A stretch of 64,000 bases of DNA. Origin: Polytrichum commune. Lineage: Eukaryota; Streptophyta; Polytrichopsida; Polytrichales; Polytrichaceae. A program made the translations under genes and the position numbers. Below the pieces are notes generated by a model. The model was not told the DNA's origin. It did not search any database and saw only the letters and a list, made by a program, of their open reading frames with translations. This document shows positions 1-17,157 of this stretch, piece by piece (the stretch's first letter is position 1; each line of letters begins with the position of its first letter). The DNA lies in NCBI GenBank assembly GCA_950295325.1, contig OX485803.1:36719554-36783553 (forward strand), in the 5' to 3' direction.

Positions 1-204
1 GTGTTTAGTAATATTATATTTATCAAAGGTTTTTTGGTGTCCCTGACTTTAAAATCAATTTCATTTTACTGGCATTCACTTTATCAATTGCCTAGTGCGT
101 TATGGAAGATTTGGGTTGGATGAGGGTGGAGAATGAAGGATAGAAAATTGAAATTGTTACCATTCCAATGACTACTACATCATTTATAGTATACAATGTC
201 ATGT

Positions 205-1088
205 ACATTATTTGCAAAGGACCTAAACTATATGCCTAGAGGGCTCAAAGTGTCACATCTGCTAATTGCCTATACAATATTATATGTGTTTTTACATTAT
301 GACATTTAGCATAGCATATTGGGATAATTGAGATTATGGATTTGTATTTTAGTATGCAAGGGGAATACGTTCTTGAGCATACTAATGGCAAATCTCATGT
401 GATTCCATGTTAGTATGCAAGAGGAAAATATTCTCTAACACACTAATGCCAAGTGCTATTTGTGTACACTTTACTCAACTTGTAGACTATTGTGTAACAT
501 GCCCGGAGAGGTCACTCCATTGTCAAGTTGAAAACCACATGCGAAAGAAACAAATCTACTTTTTCTAAGTTGCGTCAACAAAATGGGTCAAAAATTTATC
601 AAAAAAATTTATGAGTAAATATACATGGTATCTATTACATAATAAAAATTGATAACCAAAATTGATAATTTGTTTTTCCTAGAAAATATACCGTTTCTAA
701 CTAGAATGACGCAGAATTGAACTAAAACAATTACTAGAAAAAATGGAGATGACTAAAAATACAAAAGATTATCAATGGATATGTATATATAGAAAAATTA
801 TCATAATTTTTAAAATTATCTATGGCATATAATATAGGGGTAGCAAACTTCTTTCACACGTGGTTTTCAACTTGACAATGGAGTGACCTCCCTGGGGTAA
901 CATAGGGTTACACCTCATAATATTATTGAACATACTCTGCCAAGATATTAGTGAGCGCACTTGAACCAAGTGTCATGAGGTGACACTTACGATGAAGTTG
1001 TTGGTCAATAGTGTAACCTATCATACGTCTCAAAATAGGGGTAAGTGACACTATTACGCATGTGACACTAAATACCATAAATGGTGTA
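205..1088 (+). repeat. Dispersed repeat R2, copy A, interrupted by a MITE
   Basis: Matches 29107-29563 along its length apart from the 395-bp insertion at 502-896 and extra sequence in its left half. Shared marks include TTTGCAAAGG-CCTAAACTA, CTCAAAGTGTCAC, TTTTAGTATGCAAG, CAACTTGTAGAC and TTACGCATGTGAC. No coding potential and no ends were recognised; the repeat class is unknown. Confidence 0.8.
502..896. mobile_element. 395-bp MITE, 8-bp target duplication, family M1
   Basis: Ends CCCGGAGAGGTCACTCC and, on the complement, CCCAGGGAGGTCACTCC. The inverted match continues for about 40 bp (TTGTCAAGTTGAAAACCAC). It is flanked by GTAACATG (494-501) and GTAACATA (897-904). Copy B of the surrounding repeat keeps the unoccupied site GTAACATA at 29370-29377. 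The interior is AT-rich and non-coding. A second, worn copy lies at 44932-45306. Superfamily is uncertain: 8-bp duplications fit hAT, P or some Mutator elements, but the CCC end is not a usual hAT end. Confidence 0.88.
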
Positions 1089-2115
1089 GCATACAAGTCT
1101 TATGCAATTGTCCAATGTCGATGATAGAACAATGCACATCTACCCCATGCTAGATTTGCAAAATTCCTAGTTATATATATAACAAGTTTCAAGTGACATA
1201 GGTCAATTGCCTAGAATTCATATAATTGTAGTGGATGAGTCCATATGATAACACAATGAAATCATATAAGTTGTTTTTGGGTTTAATTATGGGGATTGTT
1301 AATTCGACCGCACACTACACTAAACAAGATATTTAGTGTTATATTTAATGTTGTTAACACCCTACCCTGCTCAACATTAATTCTCAATTCTTTGATAATT
1401 AGTTTTAGACATAAATGTGTCGTTACCTTCCCTAGTGCCACCTCCCTTAATATATCCTTTTTTTTCACATCCTTACTAACACTAAATACAAACATGTAAC
1501 TTCCACATATTACCATAGTTGATATTTAGTGTTTGAGTTTACATTTCATGTTACTTACTTTCATAGGGTTATCGATATTTACTGTATGCGTTCGTATTCA
1601 GTGTATGAAACACTAAATATCCTATTTAGTGTAGTTATAATGACCACAATCAATATGTAAAGTGTCGACTAAGCTCTAACTTGTCATCCAAGTTGGACAA
1701 GTTTATGAATTCTAACACAGAGGTGATATCTTGCTCCTCGTCATATGTATCACTATATTCGGTAATCGGAGACCATTTCATGATTTTGAGACTACTTAAG
1801 AACATGGTTTTCAAATAAAGAACAAGGAAAACACACCTATATATATTCAATGTAACTTATTATATTGATTCGCGTGGACAACGCTAACCAATTTGGCACA
1901 AATACATGTCATCACTATAAGAAATTGAACCAGATATTAAACCATTTGCATTTATTTTGAGATTCTCCAAAGTCTCCGATTGACGAATATAGTGATAATG
2001 TGCGATGAATCATCAAATTTTGGCAGACCGTATGACCATGCAACGTGTCTCTTTAGTCGTTTTAACAAACTACGTGTCGATTTCCCAATTCCCTTAATTT
2101 ATACTTAGCTGACTA
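1089..2115. repeat. Intergenic repeat relics, including R3 copy at 1690-1995
   Basis: 1297-1640 contains several TTTAGTGT or CACTAAATA motifs and no gene. 1690-1995 matches 24720-24970 in inverted orientation; both carry a segment on CATGATTTTGAGACTACTTAAG and its complement. Nothing else could be recognised. Confidence 0.55.
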
Positions 2116-2123
2116 CTACACAT

Positions 2124-2778
2124 CTATGTTCGGGGAAAACCGACAGCTAGTTCATTATCAGCCAATGGATTTCCCCTCGTGGCCGGTCCAAATTTCCAAC
2201 CATCGGATGGCAATCCGACTGTAATTTCAATCCTCCGGCAATTAGCCGATGGACCAAAATATGTCCCGGAAATGTAGCCGATTCTTCTTGTGAGTTACTG
2301 GATTTCAGCCGGAAGCATCCCGAGCGCTATTTGTGCATCTGATGATGCACTTGAGGAAGTACCCTAAACCTTAAACTTTTTGAATTATGCAACCTTTCCA
2401 TGACCAAATCCAATTGCTTCTATGAAGAATTGGGGGACTCTTGGCCTTCAAGCGGTGAAGGCATTGCTAGGTTCAATTCCTGCCAAGGATATTAACACTT
2501 CAAATTTAAAGATTTGAACATGCCTTTCTTTTCACTTATTCAAGATTTTGTACTAAGAAATGATTTCTAATAACTTTTCATACATTTTTTAAACAATTAG
2601 TGCCGATATGAATTCCATTTAATCGGATATTAGCCAATGAAAATATGAAAATATAGGCAATTGGCCGATTGATTTTACAAAAGACCGGCTGTTGCCGATG
2701 TAAATTGGGAAAAATCCGACCCTTCGTAGCAACTACCGGCAATTAGCCACTAAGGCTTCAAAAACTTCCCGAACTCTG
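2124..2778. mobile_element. hAT-type MITE with CCGGC/GCCGA subterminal motifs
   Basis: A 655-bp element flanked by the perfect 8-bp repeat CTACACAT (2116-2123 and 2779-2786). Ends read CTATGTTCGGGGA and, on the complement, CAGAGTTCGGGAA. Motifs such as CCGGCAATTAGCC, GCCGAT and ACCGGC recur in both orientations near the ends, as expected of transposase-binding subterminal repeats. No coding sequence. The ends resemble the family at 8618-8837 and 38294-38523. Confidence 0.82.
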
Positions 2779-2787
2779 CTACACATC

Positions 2788-5300
2788 CATCATTTAATAT
2801 CACTAGGTCGGCAAATGGTGACGAGTGCATGATGTAAGTGCGGCTGCATAGTGATCGCATCCGGTCGACTACTAACTTACGTCATTTTATTATAACCAAA
2901 ATCATAGGGACTTTATCACAGGCCAAAATTACAACCCTTATTATACGACAATAGGAAACTTACGATAGTCTAGCAAGAGATGCTGCTAAGCTTCAAGGTG
3001 TGACCCGTGTACCTTTAACCGTCTCCTAAGGACAATTTCTCCCCAATTTAGAATGAGAGATCCTCATCTTTTACATTAATGGGGTTTTGGCGGCCCACCC
3101 AATTAGGAGTAGGTGTTGACTCTCACACGGTCAAACATGCACTTCTCTTGATTGAAGGAAATTGTGGTCGGTTTATAAGACCGGCCTTAACGACATAAGT
3201 TAAGAGCATGATTATGTGTTGTACACCAAACGCTAACACAAAGGGGTGCTAAATCAGGTAACATTGTTTAAGGGTAAGTACATTAATTCTCCCAATTAGT
3301 GTGTGTTATTATTTAGGGTTACACAGTGCAAGAATGTCTTACTCGGGAGTTCAATTTTTATTAATGAAAATTTTAAGTATTATAAGAGCCTACTGCTAAG
3401 TACATAGTATAAATACATGTACATAACATTATTATGTCTATGGGGAGTAGAATGAGCATAGTACCTCTTTTATGTTGAGGCTCCCTTATAATATGAACCA
3501 TACTCAATTTGAATATTGTTCATTCTACCACATTACGATGGCAAATTGGAATTTTGAGTTTGAGTTGCTGGGGAAAAATTGGGGTTTTGCAATATATAAT
3601 TTTCAGGGCTCCGTTCCTAAGAGTGCACTATTTGCTTAGGTCACCACCGGTGCCAACCTCATTGGACGGGTATGGTGGCCGTGCACTTGGGCCTATTCTA
3701 TTGGAATCATTGCCACAAAACATGCTACCCAACATAGTTTGCCCTCCCCTTTTAGAAAGGGAGATAAGCATATGGACTTAGTAATGTTAAGTATGTGCAG
3801 TTATAACTTTCACACACACACACCAAAAAAAAAAAAAAAAAAAAAAAAGAAGAAGAAGAAGAAGAAGCATACATGTGTACATGTTAAACCTTATGCAAAT
3901 TCTACATTTTGTCAAATATTTTCCTATATTTCTTTAAAGAAAAAGCAATGAGACATTCCAGTTCAAACTTTCACCTAATCTTTGAAGGCCTCTTACATTC
4001 CATGTCTTCTTCTTCTTCTTTCAAATGGAAGAAATGCAAGTAATGAGATAAAATCCATACCAAAAATAATAATAACAAATTTTTTTTAGAAAGGAATGAA
4101 TATGGTGAATGTCCATAGGAGATATTAACATTATTTCAATCTCATATGATTTAAATTCTCTACATTGAGGAGTCCACCCCCCCCCCCCACACACACACAC
4201 ACCTCACACACGCAATTCACATTGAGCACAAACACTTCATCAACATGTGTTTGTGATGAGATTGAATTGTGTGTTCAAAATCTAGGACACCGGTCTAGGT
4301 TCTAGAATTAGCATAATTGGAAAGGCCTATATGATCAACTACAGAGAACATACTAGTCACTTTGACCCTTTATAACTTTTGCATGTCAACTACCTCCTAA
4401 AACAATCAAGGAGTTGGAAGTGCCCACAATAGGGTCGTGTACCTTAATTAGTTCATCAACAATAAACTTATGGATTTAAGGGTTGACAACATTTAATGTT
4501 GGCTAATTTTAAGGTGTGTGGGCAAGCTCCGTATTCCGTATCCACTATTGTATATACCGTTTGCGTCAAATTCTATACAAATGACGTTTTGCATACATCC
4601 ATTGGGGACCACATTTTCCACACGCCCGTGTACATTGTAGGCTACATTGTCTCGTATTCCCTTGCGGCCAATCGGTGGCCAACACTTGGACATTGGGCTA
4701 GTTATTTTATTCACAACAAGTACAACCGTTCCATACATCAAGTAGATTGGAACAAAGGGAGGACCAAGTTATGTTTCGCTTTTCTACGGGCATCAAGAAT
4801 GCGAAGCCGGCAACTTGAAATAAAAGACAATATTTTGAGTGTGAAACTATAAGGATGTTGCCTTTGGTCAACAACCAACTTCGTATGCACTTTATTACAT
4901 TTGTACCATAGCCCAAAAATAGTAGGTGTTTTACTGTGAAAGTCCACGCAAATGTGTTGTGCCAAATCGATATCTCGCTTACTTAAAACCGCCCGGAATC
5001 AAAAGATTCATCCAAATTTGGATGAATAAGCGCAACCTTAAATGCACGCGAGAATTTTTATCGTATGTTCTACATGGATGACGCGTGTTTCAACGGCAAA
5101 TAGTGATCACCCCATCATATTACGGGAAACGAATAAAAATTACGGTCTTGATGCAATTGTCAACATGACATCAACATTAAGGAGGTCCAATTGCAGCGGA
5201 TCAGGAGGTATTTAAAACTCCCCAATAGGTGCACCTGGGACTTTGATTACTTATTGGGTCCATACATTCTTGATGATGTTTCCTAATCAAATTCTTAGCC
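2788..5300. other. Intergenic, no gene; simple repeats
   Basis: Poly-A followed by (GAA)n lies at 3825-3868, and a C-run followed by (CA)n at 4177-4202. A worn copy of the dispersed phrase on CTTTGACCC and ACTTTTGCATCTCAACT is at 4355-4430 (also 21855-22010, 46655-46830 and 63110-63200). The open frames at 4496-4852 and 4493-4741 overlap on opposite strands and match no family I know. Confidence 0.45.
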
Positions 5301-5309
5301 TATTGTCTT

Positions 5310-5430
5310 GCTGACGTCACTACACTCCATTACTCTAAGGAATCAACCATTTTGATATCATCTTGATATGCTTCTAGTTTCATAAGCCTTTTGACTTCTT
5401 GGACTTTAGAATCACTTTCATTTCATTATA
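5310..5430 (+). repeat. Dispersed repeat R1 fragment
   Basis: The segment from ACTCCATTACTCTAAGGAATC to CTTTCATTTCATT aligns with 16460-16600. It is the shortest and most diverged of the four copies. Confidence 0.5.
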
Positions 5431-8400
5431 AGCAGGTGTACCGGGAGAGTTGACCAAGTAGTTACAAGCCAACCTTTAAAAGGGAGGGGGGTATCCAAAA
5501 CCGTATTAGAAGGATAGGCTAGAAAATATTCCTTGTGTTTATTAAGGCACAATGGATTGTCTATTGCAAGAAACCACATATGTAGCTTTTGGATTTTTGG
5601 AATCTTGGCCGGTTGTTTTCAAGTTCTCCCCCATTGGTTGGATTTCAATGGATAGAGTCATCTAATTGGAACAACGACGAATGTGACTCGAGGGATGTCT
5701 TGGGTCAAATAAAGAATTGTGATGTCCACCATAGTACTAGTGTACCATGCATTGAGCTAGTAGCCAATATGACAACATGTGCTACGTTTTAAAAAATACG
5801 TCAGTTGTTTACGGTGTTAAGACAAACGTAAGGTTGACCATTTCCATATTTTTGTAGTACATGTCTATTTCTTTTAGAATATTTTTGGCTCGACCCCTCT
5901 TTTTGTGCGGATCGGTATACAAAGGATGTCGGAAGTAAGTACTTTGAAGCTTGGAGTTGAATTGCTAACTTAATGTACGTGCTTGAATATCAAAAACATC
6001 TCATGTGGACGGCGAGGAGGAATAAGGAGGTTGAAATTCGGTTTGAAACGTTGAACTTTTGCTTTCGAATTCGGTAAACACACACCATCTTGGAATTCAA
6101 TCATATCGAGGTACGTTTGACCGATGTCGTACCGGCCGATGGCACTTGTGCATATGAATAATGAATTGACAAGATTTGGGGGTTAATTAGGGTTACCCCA
6201 CACCTAAATTATCGGCATTTCACACTATTGAGAATACGTGTTATCACAATTTTTTAAGTCAAGAAATGTGTTTTCACCGTGGTTGCCCTATGGATTGGTA
6301 GGGAAAATTAATCAATTTTTCTATTTAATATGATTTCGAACCAAGATACTTTACATGGGCAAAGAGGCAACTGATTCGCGAAGGTGACCTAATTGCACTT
6401 ATATCATGTGCACTACTTCTACATCTATATTCTTATTGTGGTCTACACTATTCATCATCAATTCACATAAGTGATCTTACGAAGATCAATAAGCAACAAA
6501 AGAAGATGGCATGAAACACTTGCTACGACATGATAAGTCGCGAATGTCGCTCTAATTAGTGTGGCATGTCAACGTCAATGCTAAGTCAAACCAGACATGT
6601 AGTTTAGTTGATTTTAGCACCTTTGAAGCACAATTTATGTCTTACTAACATCATTACATCTCTTTCTAGGTAGTTGTTTAGATTGGCCATTGCCATTATG
6701 GTATATAGGTGGACGCGTATGCAAATGCATACATGTAGGTAATACGTCAATAGTTATTGCCACGTGTCACTTGCATAGGCAAGCCCTATACTTCTTGTCT
6801 AAGAGATGACTAAAAAATATGGAATGATGAACATATCACGCACACCGAGAAGAGAAACAAATCAACGAAAAGATACAAGATTTTCAATACACTTTTGTTT
6901 GTGTGCATAGGACGAAGAGTGTTCACAATCTCAACCAACGGTACTATGTGGTCATAAGAAATACATTACGTTAAATAACCAATCACTTTTGAGATTATAC
7001 TTTAGATCAAGAGAAGTATAAGGTGGTGAAAATTTTCCTAGTGTAAGAAGATAGAAATCATGACACCATCGATTCCGAAGTGATACCATAACCAAAGTTG
7101 GAGACTTAGACACCAAGAATTGTTGGTGTACAAGTTGGCAGGAAGGGTGTGCATTGTTGTTGATCGACATCAAAAACTTCTTTCATTGTCATCATATTGT
7201 GGACTTTCTTCTTCAACCCTAGAAATCACATGCAATCTTTCTTCCTGTTTGTAGCACCCACAAGTATTTGGAATTTTGGAGCTCAACCTAAAAGAGTTTT
7301 AAGTTCTAGACACTCATTTGGAGATGCATTCAAATTGTAAACATATGTTCAAAACTTTCGTAGAAGTGAAATTAAATACCTTCTCGGGGTCTAAATTATG
7401 ACCTAGAACCCTTATTTTTTGGAACTATGCGCTTTTGATTCATCTTGAAAACTTTGACATTCTCACTAACTCATGCTCTAATTAACATGACAGTTGGCAA
7501 TCATGTCCTACTATGCACAAACGCCCAAACCATGAAACATGAAATTTTATATTAACCAACCACAAATAGAATTTACAAAAATATCAAGATTTTGGTACCC
7601 TATAGATTCCCAATGGGGTCCTGATTGGGATTAGATGGTTCACTTCTAGTTGTGCCAAATTATAATTTTCATGATGATTAGGGTCACCAACACAATGATG
7701 CTACTACCCCTATTTGAAAGTTATATATAGGTTGTATTGAGGATATCTCCAAAGTAAAATCCGAACAATTTTTTATTCTTATTTTAAAGTTAAACATCTA
7801 TATTGGACTCGGTTATATTGGTGGAACCACAAATGAAAATGGATGCTTTGGTTAGAAATATAAATAGAACTTTATAATTATATTATTCTAACTCATTTGT
7901 AGTTGTAAATGAATTTGTGCATAGACATTTGTAAGCTCTGTATAGTTAAGTAGAAACCTGTACATCAAGCTATAAGCACAATCTTCACATTCCATGGTAG
8001 TTGTCTACACTAAATGTGATATTTAGCTGCCACTTACTATTTAAAGTCACCTTGTATTAAAATTTTAATATTGAAGATTTTTTTTTGACCAGGTAGACCT
8101 GTTTATATTCTATAGTGTCCAACCAACCAATTTGACATTTGCTGGCAAAATGTGAGATATACAGTATATAGATATAGCATTGCGTAATTTCAAATAGTAA
8201 GTGACACAATATACAATTTTGGTGTAGCTTTGCAATAACAGTTCCCAGATTCTGATATTGAGGAAATATTAACTTAAAAACGAATAAATTGATAGCCACA
8301 TCAAGTAATGGAACTTCGAGTCCCACAAAGTAACAATTACATACAACTATACAGACCTTGTCATCACATGAAGAATTAAGGGTTATTATTTGAGATTATA

Positions 8401-8617
8401 TCACTCTCAAAAATCTGAGCCTAGCGTAACTGTTATAACCTCCAGAAGACAGGGTTGGTGCAGATGTTTATTGCTATTGCACGCAGCAAGGTCATCTTTG
8501 GACTTTGTAAATGTTGAGAATACAAATTTGCTTAAAAATATCAAGGGGCAGAGAGACATCCAGGTGGACACCAGTAACCCATTGTCCTTGCCCACGTGGA
8601 CCCTGTGCAGCCTGGTA
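5431..8617. other. Intergenic, no gene recognised
   Basis: AT-rich sequence with short random open frames only. No inverted repeat, tandem repeat or protein family was recognised on either strand. Confidence 0.4.
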
Positions 8618-8837
8618 CAATGAATGGGGTGAACCAACTGCTAGTTACAGATGAACTGGTTGAGTTTGAAAAATAACCGGTTCAAGATGTCACGAAAATT
8701 ACTAATCATTTGAGAGGAATTTAAAGAATATACCTCAAATTAATTAAGAAAAACTGAAAGATGTCAACATGTAACCAGTTGGACTTCGAAACACTAGGAG
8801 CTCAACCGATTATGCCCAAAAATCTCCCCAGACACTG
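8618..8837. mobile_element. hAT-type MITE, CCGGTT family (worn copy)
   Basis: A 220-bp element with ends CAATGAATGGGGTGA and, on the complement, CAGTGTCTGGGGAGA. Inside are ACCGGTT and AACTGGTT motifs in both orientations. It aligns over its length, inverted, with 38294-38523 (230 bp): both carry TTTTTGGGCATAATCGGTT near one end and GAACYGGTTGAGTTTGA near the other. No target duplication is visible here, so the copy is older or rearranged. Confidence 0.7.
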
Positions 8838-9589
8838 CTCCCAGGGAAGGGTAGAAATTGGGGTTGAGACTAAATTGTAATACTTCGAAATTTCAAGAGA
8901 ATGTACAATAAACCCCAATAGGCAATATTTACTGTTCGAATTGACACCAACCCACTATCAGAAATTAAAGGATAGTTTTTGTAAACAAATTGTTGCACCA
9001 GGGTTGTTAGGTCTGTTCGCCAAAAATAAAAAATAAAAACAAAATACAATCGGGTCAAAGCTGATGAGGATATAATAGATTCCAGGTACTCAAAAACATT
9101 CCTGACATGGCTGTGATTCGTTTCATGGAAAAATAACCCAATTCAGACATCTCCCGAAACATTGTCTGTCAATTAGGTTCCAAAAATACGTTGGTGAACC
9201 CTCCACCAATGTTGGTGAAACGTGAAAATCGCGGAAGTGAATGCATTATATTGCTGCAATTTATTTAGAGGGGGCTCCAAGAACCATACCTCACTAAACC
9301 TTTGTAATCTTAGCCTTCCACAATGTCAGCAAGGCAAGGGTCTCAATACCAGAGAAAATTACCCCAAATAGTGTAGGGATAATAAGGGTTCACATGATGA
9401 TGCATTTTTTCGGCATAGAACCAATTCACAAACTTTCAGCCCTTTTTTCAGTAAGTGGATACATAACGAATCGAATTGGATTGAAAAACATACTGTGGAT
9501 AATTATTTCCAAGTTGAGAAAAGCAGCAATGGAACTCAAACCTGGAGTTAATGCAGATATGCTACAAGAAGTAGCTCAACTTTGGAATT
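8838..9589. other. UMPS 3' flank, no other gene
   Basis: Non-coding sequence downstream of the UMPS stop codon (minus strand). No canonical AATAAA lies close to the stop. Nothing else was recognised. Confidence 0.4.
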
Positions 9590-14710
<5,121 letters not shown>

Positions 14711-14776
14711 AACCGAGGTTCGAATGCGAATGTCACGAAACAGGGGAGAGAGACACACGCAACACAGACAGAGAGT

Positions 14777-14800
14777 TAGGGTTTAGGGTTTAAGGGTTTA
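14777..14800 (-). promoter_or_regulatory. Telobox cluster upstream of UMPS
   Basis: GGGTTTAGGGTTTAAGGGTTTAAGG lies 65-90 bp upstream of the UMPS start; read on the gene's strand it is repeated AAACCCTA. Such teloboxes in 5' regions are typical of plant housekeeping and translation-related genes. Position suggests the 5' UTR or core promoter. Confidence 0.55.
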
Positions 14801-14819
14801 AGGAAACGAATTGAGAAGG

Positions 14820-16440
14820 AATCTTGACCTTTCACACTCCGGACTAGACAAGAATCTAGCTCCCCTCTCATGTGTGAATCATGTAGTAAGTTATGGTTTT
14901 ACACTTGTGGGTATCTGTGCCTAGCTTTTGAAGTTTGTGTGTAAGTATACCGGTTCCCACTTCACCATTTATAGTAGAGGCACCTATTCCCGATCAAGAC
15001 CCCATCGGCAATCTATAGGGTAGTGGAATTTTGATCAAGCTGGGACTGAATTTCAATGAGGCCGGAACCAACAGTGTCATGACACATGTCTTGGTTATGA
15101 GTGCTAAAGTGAGGAGAAACAAGCAGTTATGACAAACTATAAACATTGGTAAATTATTTGGGCCAACTTTTGGCTTCAAAAATTCGTAGTAATTTCAGTC
15201 TAAGGAATAAAATTACTGGAAATTTTGCAAGTGGTTTCTATCTTCCTATATGGGAAAATGTGCACCGCCTTATACTTCTCCATATTTGGCACAAAATCTC
15301 TTAAGTGATCAATTTTGGGTGCCTCTATTCTACTTTTAGTAAGAATCTAATTATAAGAGTCAAAATTATTGTTTTACAACCACCTAGCAAACATCAAAAG
15401 CATTTAACGGCATTGGTGATGGAGGTAGAGAAACAAACCACCTCTTGGCCATTTCAACATGATTGGTTTCTCTTCCTCCATTGACAACACCGTTATATGG
15501 TTGTAGAGAATCTTAAACAACATGTCCCGACTCATGACGAATGTAGTGCAAACTCTCTTTTTTCAATGGTTTGATTGTTCTTTGTAATTGAGTTTCCACC
15601 TAGTTGCCCATTGCTTTACCCTTCCATACATAATAACCTCTAGGACCTCGTCCAATTCTCAATCTCCTTCTTGTTAATATCCTTAAAAGGGACATTCTAA
15701 GAATTTTTAATATAAATGCCATAACGGTGAGCCTTACGTGTAAAAAGATAACCTATTTGCAAAGCCAACCTTCTCACACTATAGGTATGTTCCTCCATAG
15801 CCACGATGACAACTTGAGGGATTGCATCAAAAACTACTCGAGTCACCATATGTCTTCTATGATCAAGGTTGGGGACCCTATCTATTGGATCGCTTTCCTA
15901 CCAAATGAAACCATAGCAATAGATAAAATTACAACACCACCAAAACAATGAGCACAATGCAACACAACTAAACTCCACAAAACTCAAACGTTTGGATACC
16001 AATTTTCAACGTATTTTTATTGAAGCATGTTAAAAAAATGACAACCACAATTATCTCACCGCAAACTTATTATATGAATAAGCAATCTTCTATTGATCTA
16101 AAGGCTCACCACCCAACTAGGAGACACAAACAAAACATAAAAATTGTGTATTACTTTCCACGAGCTCTACATCCATACATAGCATATAAGAAATACTTCT
16201 AAAAACCTTAAGTCTTATTCTAAATATATTGAAGTCTCATTATTAAGTGTATATAAAGATCATTTTTCATTATCATCCTTTGCTATACAATCCCTTCATT
16301 GATTTAAAGCCAGATATAAAATCAACCAATTTTAACCATGACGGGTGCAAGCAACAGAAAGTATGATATCATCCATTACATCACTATTTGAGAACATAGT
16401 TCTTAGGAGTCTCAAGTCTTTTTCTTTTTTTCCAACTAAC
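14820..16440. other. Divergent intergenic region between UMPS and GLE1, left part
   Basis: No gene seen. AT-rich sequence with scattered stops in all frames; the short open frames (for example 15727-15951 and 16020-16202) have no recognisable domain. It probably includes the UMPS promoter near 14.8-15.0 kb. No inverted repeat or tandem repeat of note was found. Confidence 0.5.
14966..14976 (-). promoter_or_regulatory. Candidate TATA box for UMPS
   Basis: On the minus strand the sequence reads CTACTATAAATGG, with TATAAA at 14973-14968, about 260 bp upstream of the ATG. The distance would imply a 5' UTR of roughly 220 bp containing the teloboxes. The motif alone is weak evidence. Confidence 0.3.
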
Positions 16441-16459
16441 CATCAAGTTAACATTAGCG

Positions 16460-16600
16460 TCTATCTCACGGATGCTGCTGCACTCTGTCACTCTAGAGAA
16501 TTAGTTGGTTTGAAACCATCTTAATGTACTTTCAGTCCCATTAGCCCTTTTGGCTTCCTGGACTTTAATTTTTTTTTTAATTTAATTTCATTTCATTCAC
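16460..16600 (+). repeat. Dispersed repeat R1, copy upstream of GLE1
   Basis: The block from CTCACGGATGCTGCTGCACTC to the T-rich stretch resembles 5310-5430 in the same orientation, and 21600-21760 and 37740-38120 in inverted orientation. Shared marks are TCTAGAGAATTAGTTGGTTTG and CCCATTAGCCCTTTTGGCTTC. The parent element is unknown. It lies about 560 bp upstream of the GLE1 start and may be part of its upstream region. Confidence 0.6.
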
Positions 16601-16699
16601 TTACTTCTGCAATACTCTACCTTTATTTTAGACGAAACATTTACTGCATATATGTCCGTTCAGTGACCTAAGAATTATTCGAATGGCGGGGCTCGGAAT

Positions 16700-17130
16700 G
16701 GGACATAAACCCTAAACCCTTCGTCAATGACGCCCACGGGCCTGTGGGAGCAAAGGCCAAAGGATGGGAGGCATCGAATTTACGTGATGACTTCTCTGTG
16801 CTTCTCTTCAGCTTCAAGGATTTCGATTGCGTCGTCGACTCCTGGGCTCTTGAAGGTCGAATCTGGAGTTGAAGTTCTAGTAATTTTCTTCTGTATCGAG
16901 TTCGCGGATACCGAGCCCTTGGTTGTTTTTTGAGTGTAGTTTCGAGTGTTGTAGCTAACATTGCCAGAAGCCGGCTCTGGCGATCTGCTAATCATCGCAA
17001 GTCTCATCAGTATGTTGGCGTCCCCGGCATCATTGCTTAATTTCATCAATGGACTTTCATCAATTGTTTCTATTATGTCGGGTTTGTTGTGGCTCCCGAA
17101 ACCCTAGACCTAGGGTTTAGGTTGGTTTAG
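16700..17130 (+). promoter_or_regulatory. GLE1 5' region with teloboxes
   Basis: AAACCCTAAACCC-like telobox sequence occurs at about 16706-16720. A perfect inverted telobox pair, AAACCCTAG (17099-17107) and CTAGGGTTT (17110-17118) split by AC, lies 40 bp before the ATG. The segment is less AT-rich than its surroundings, as expected of a 5' UTR. Whether a leader intron exists cannot be judged by eye. Confidence 0.5.
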
Positions 17131-17157
17131 GTGGAAGATTTGCATTCCAGTGTCAGG

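Noticed and set aside
1908-1925. CACTA terminus (CACTATAAGAAATTG)
   Set aside because: The same stretch lies inside both copies of repeat R3 and no matching opposite end was found.
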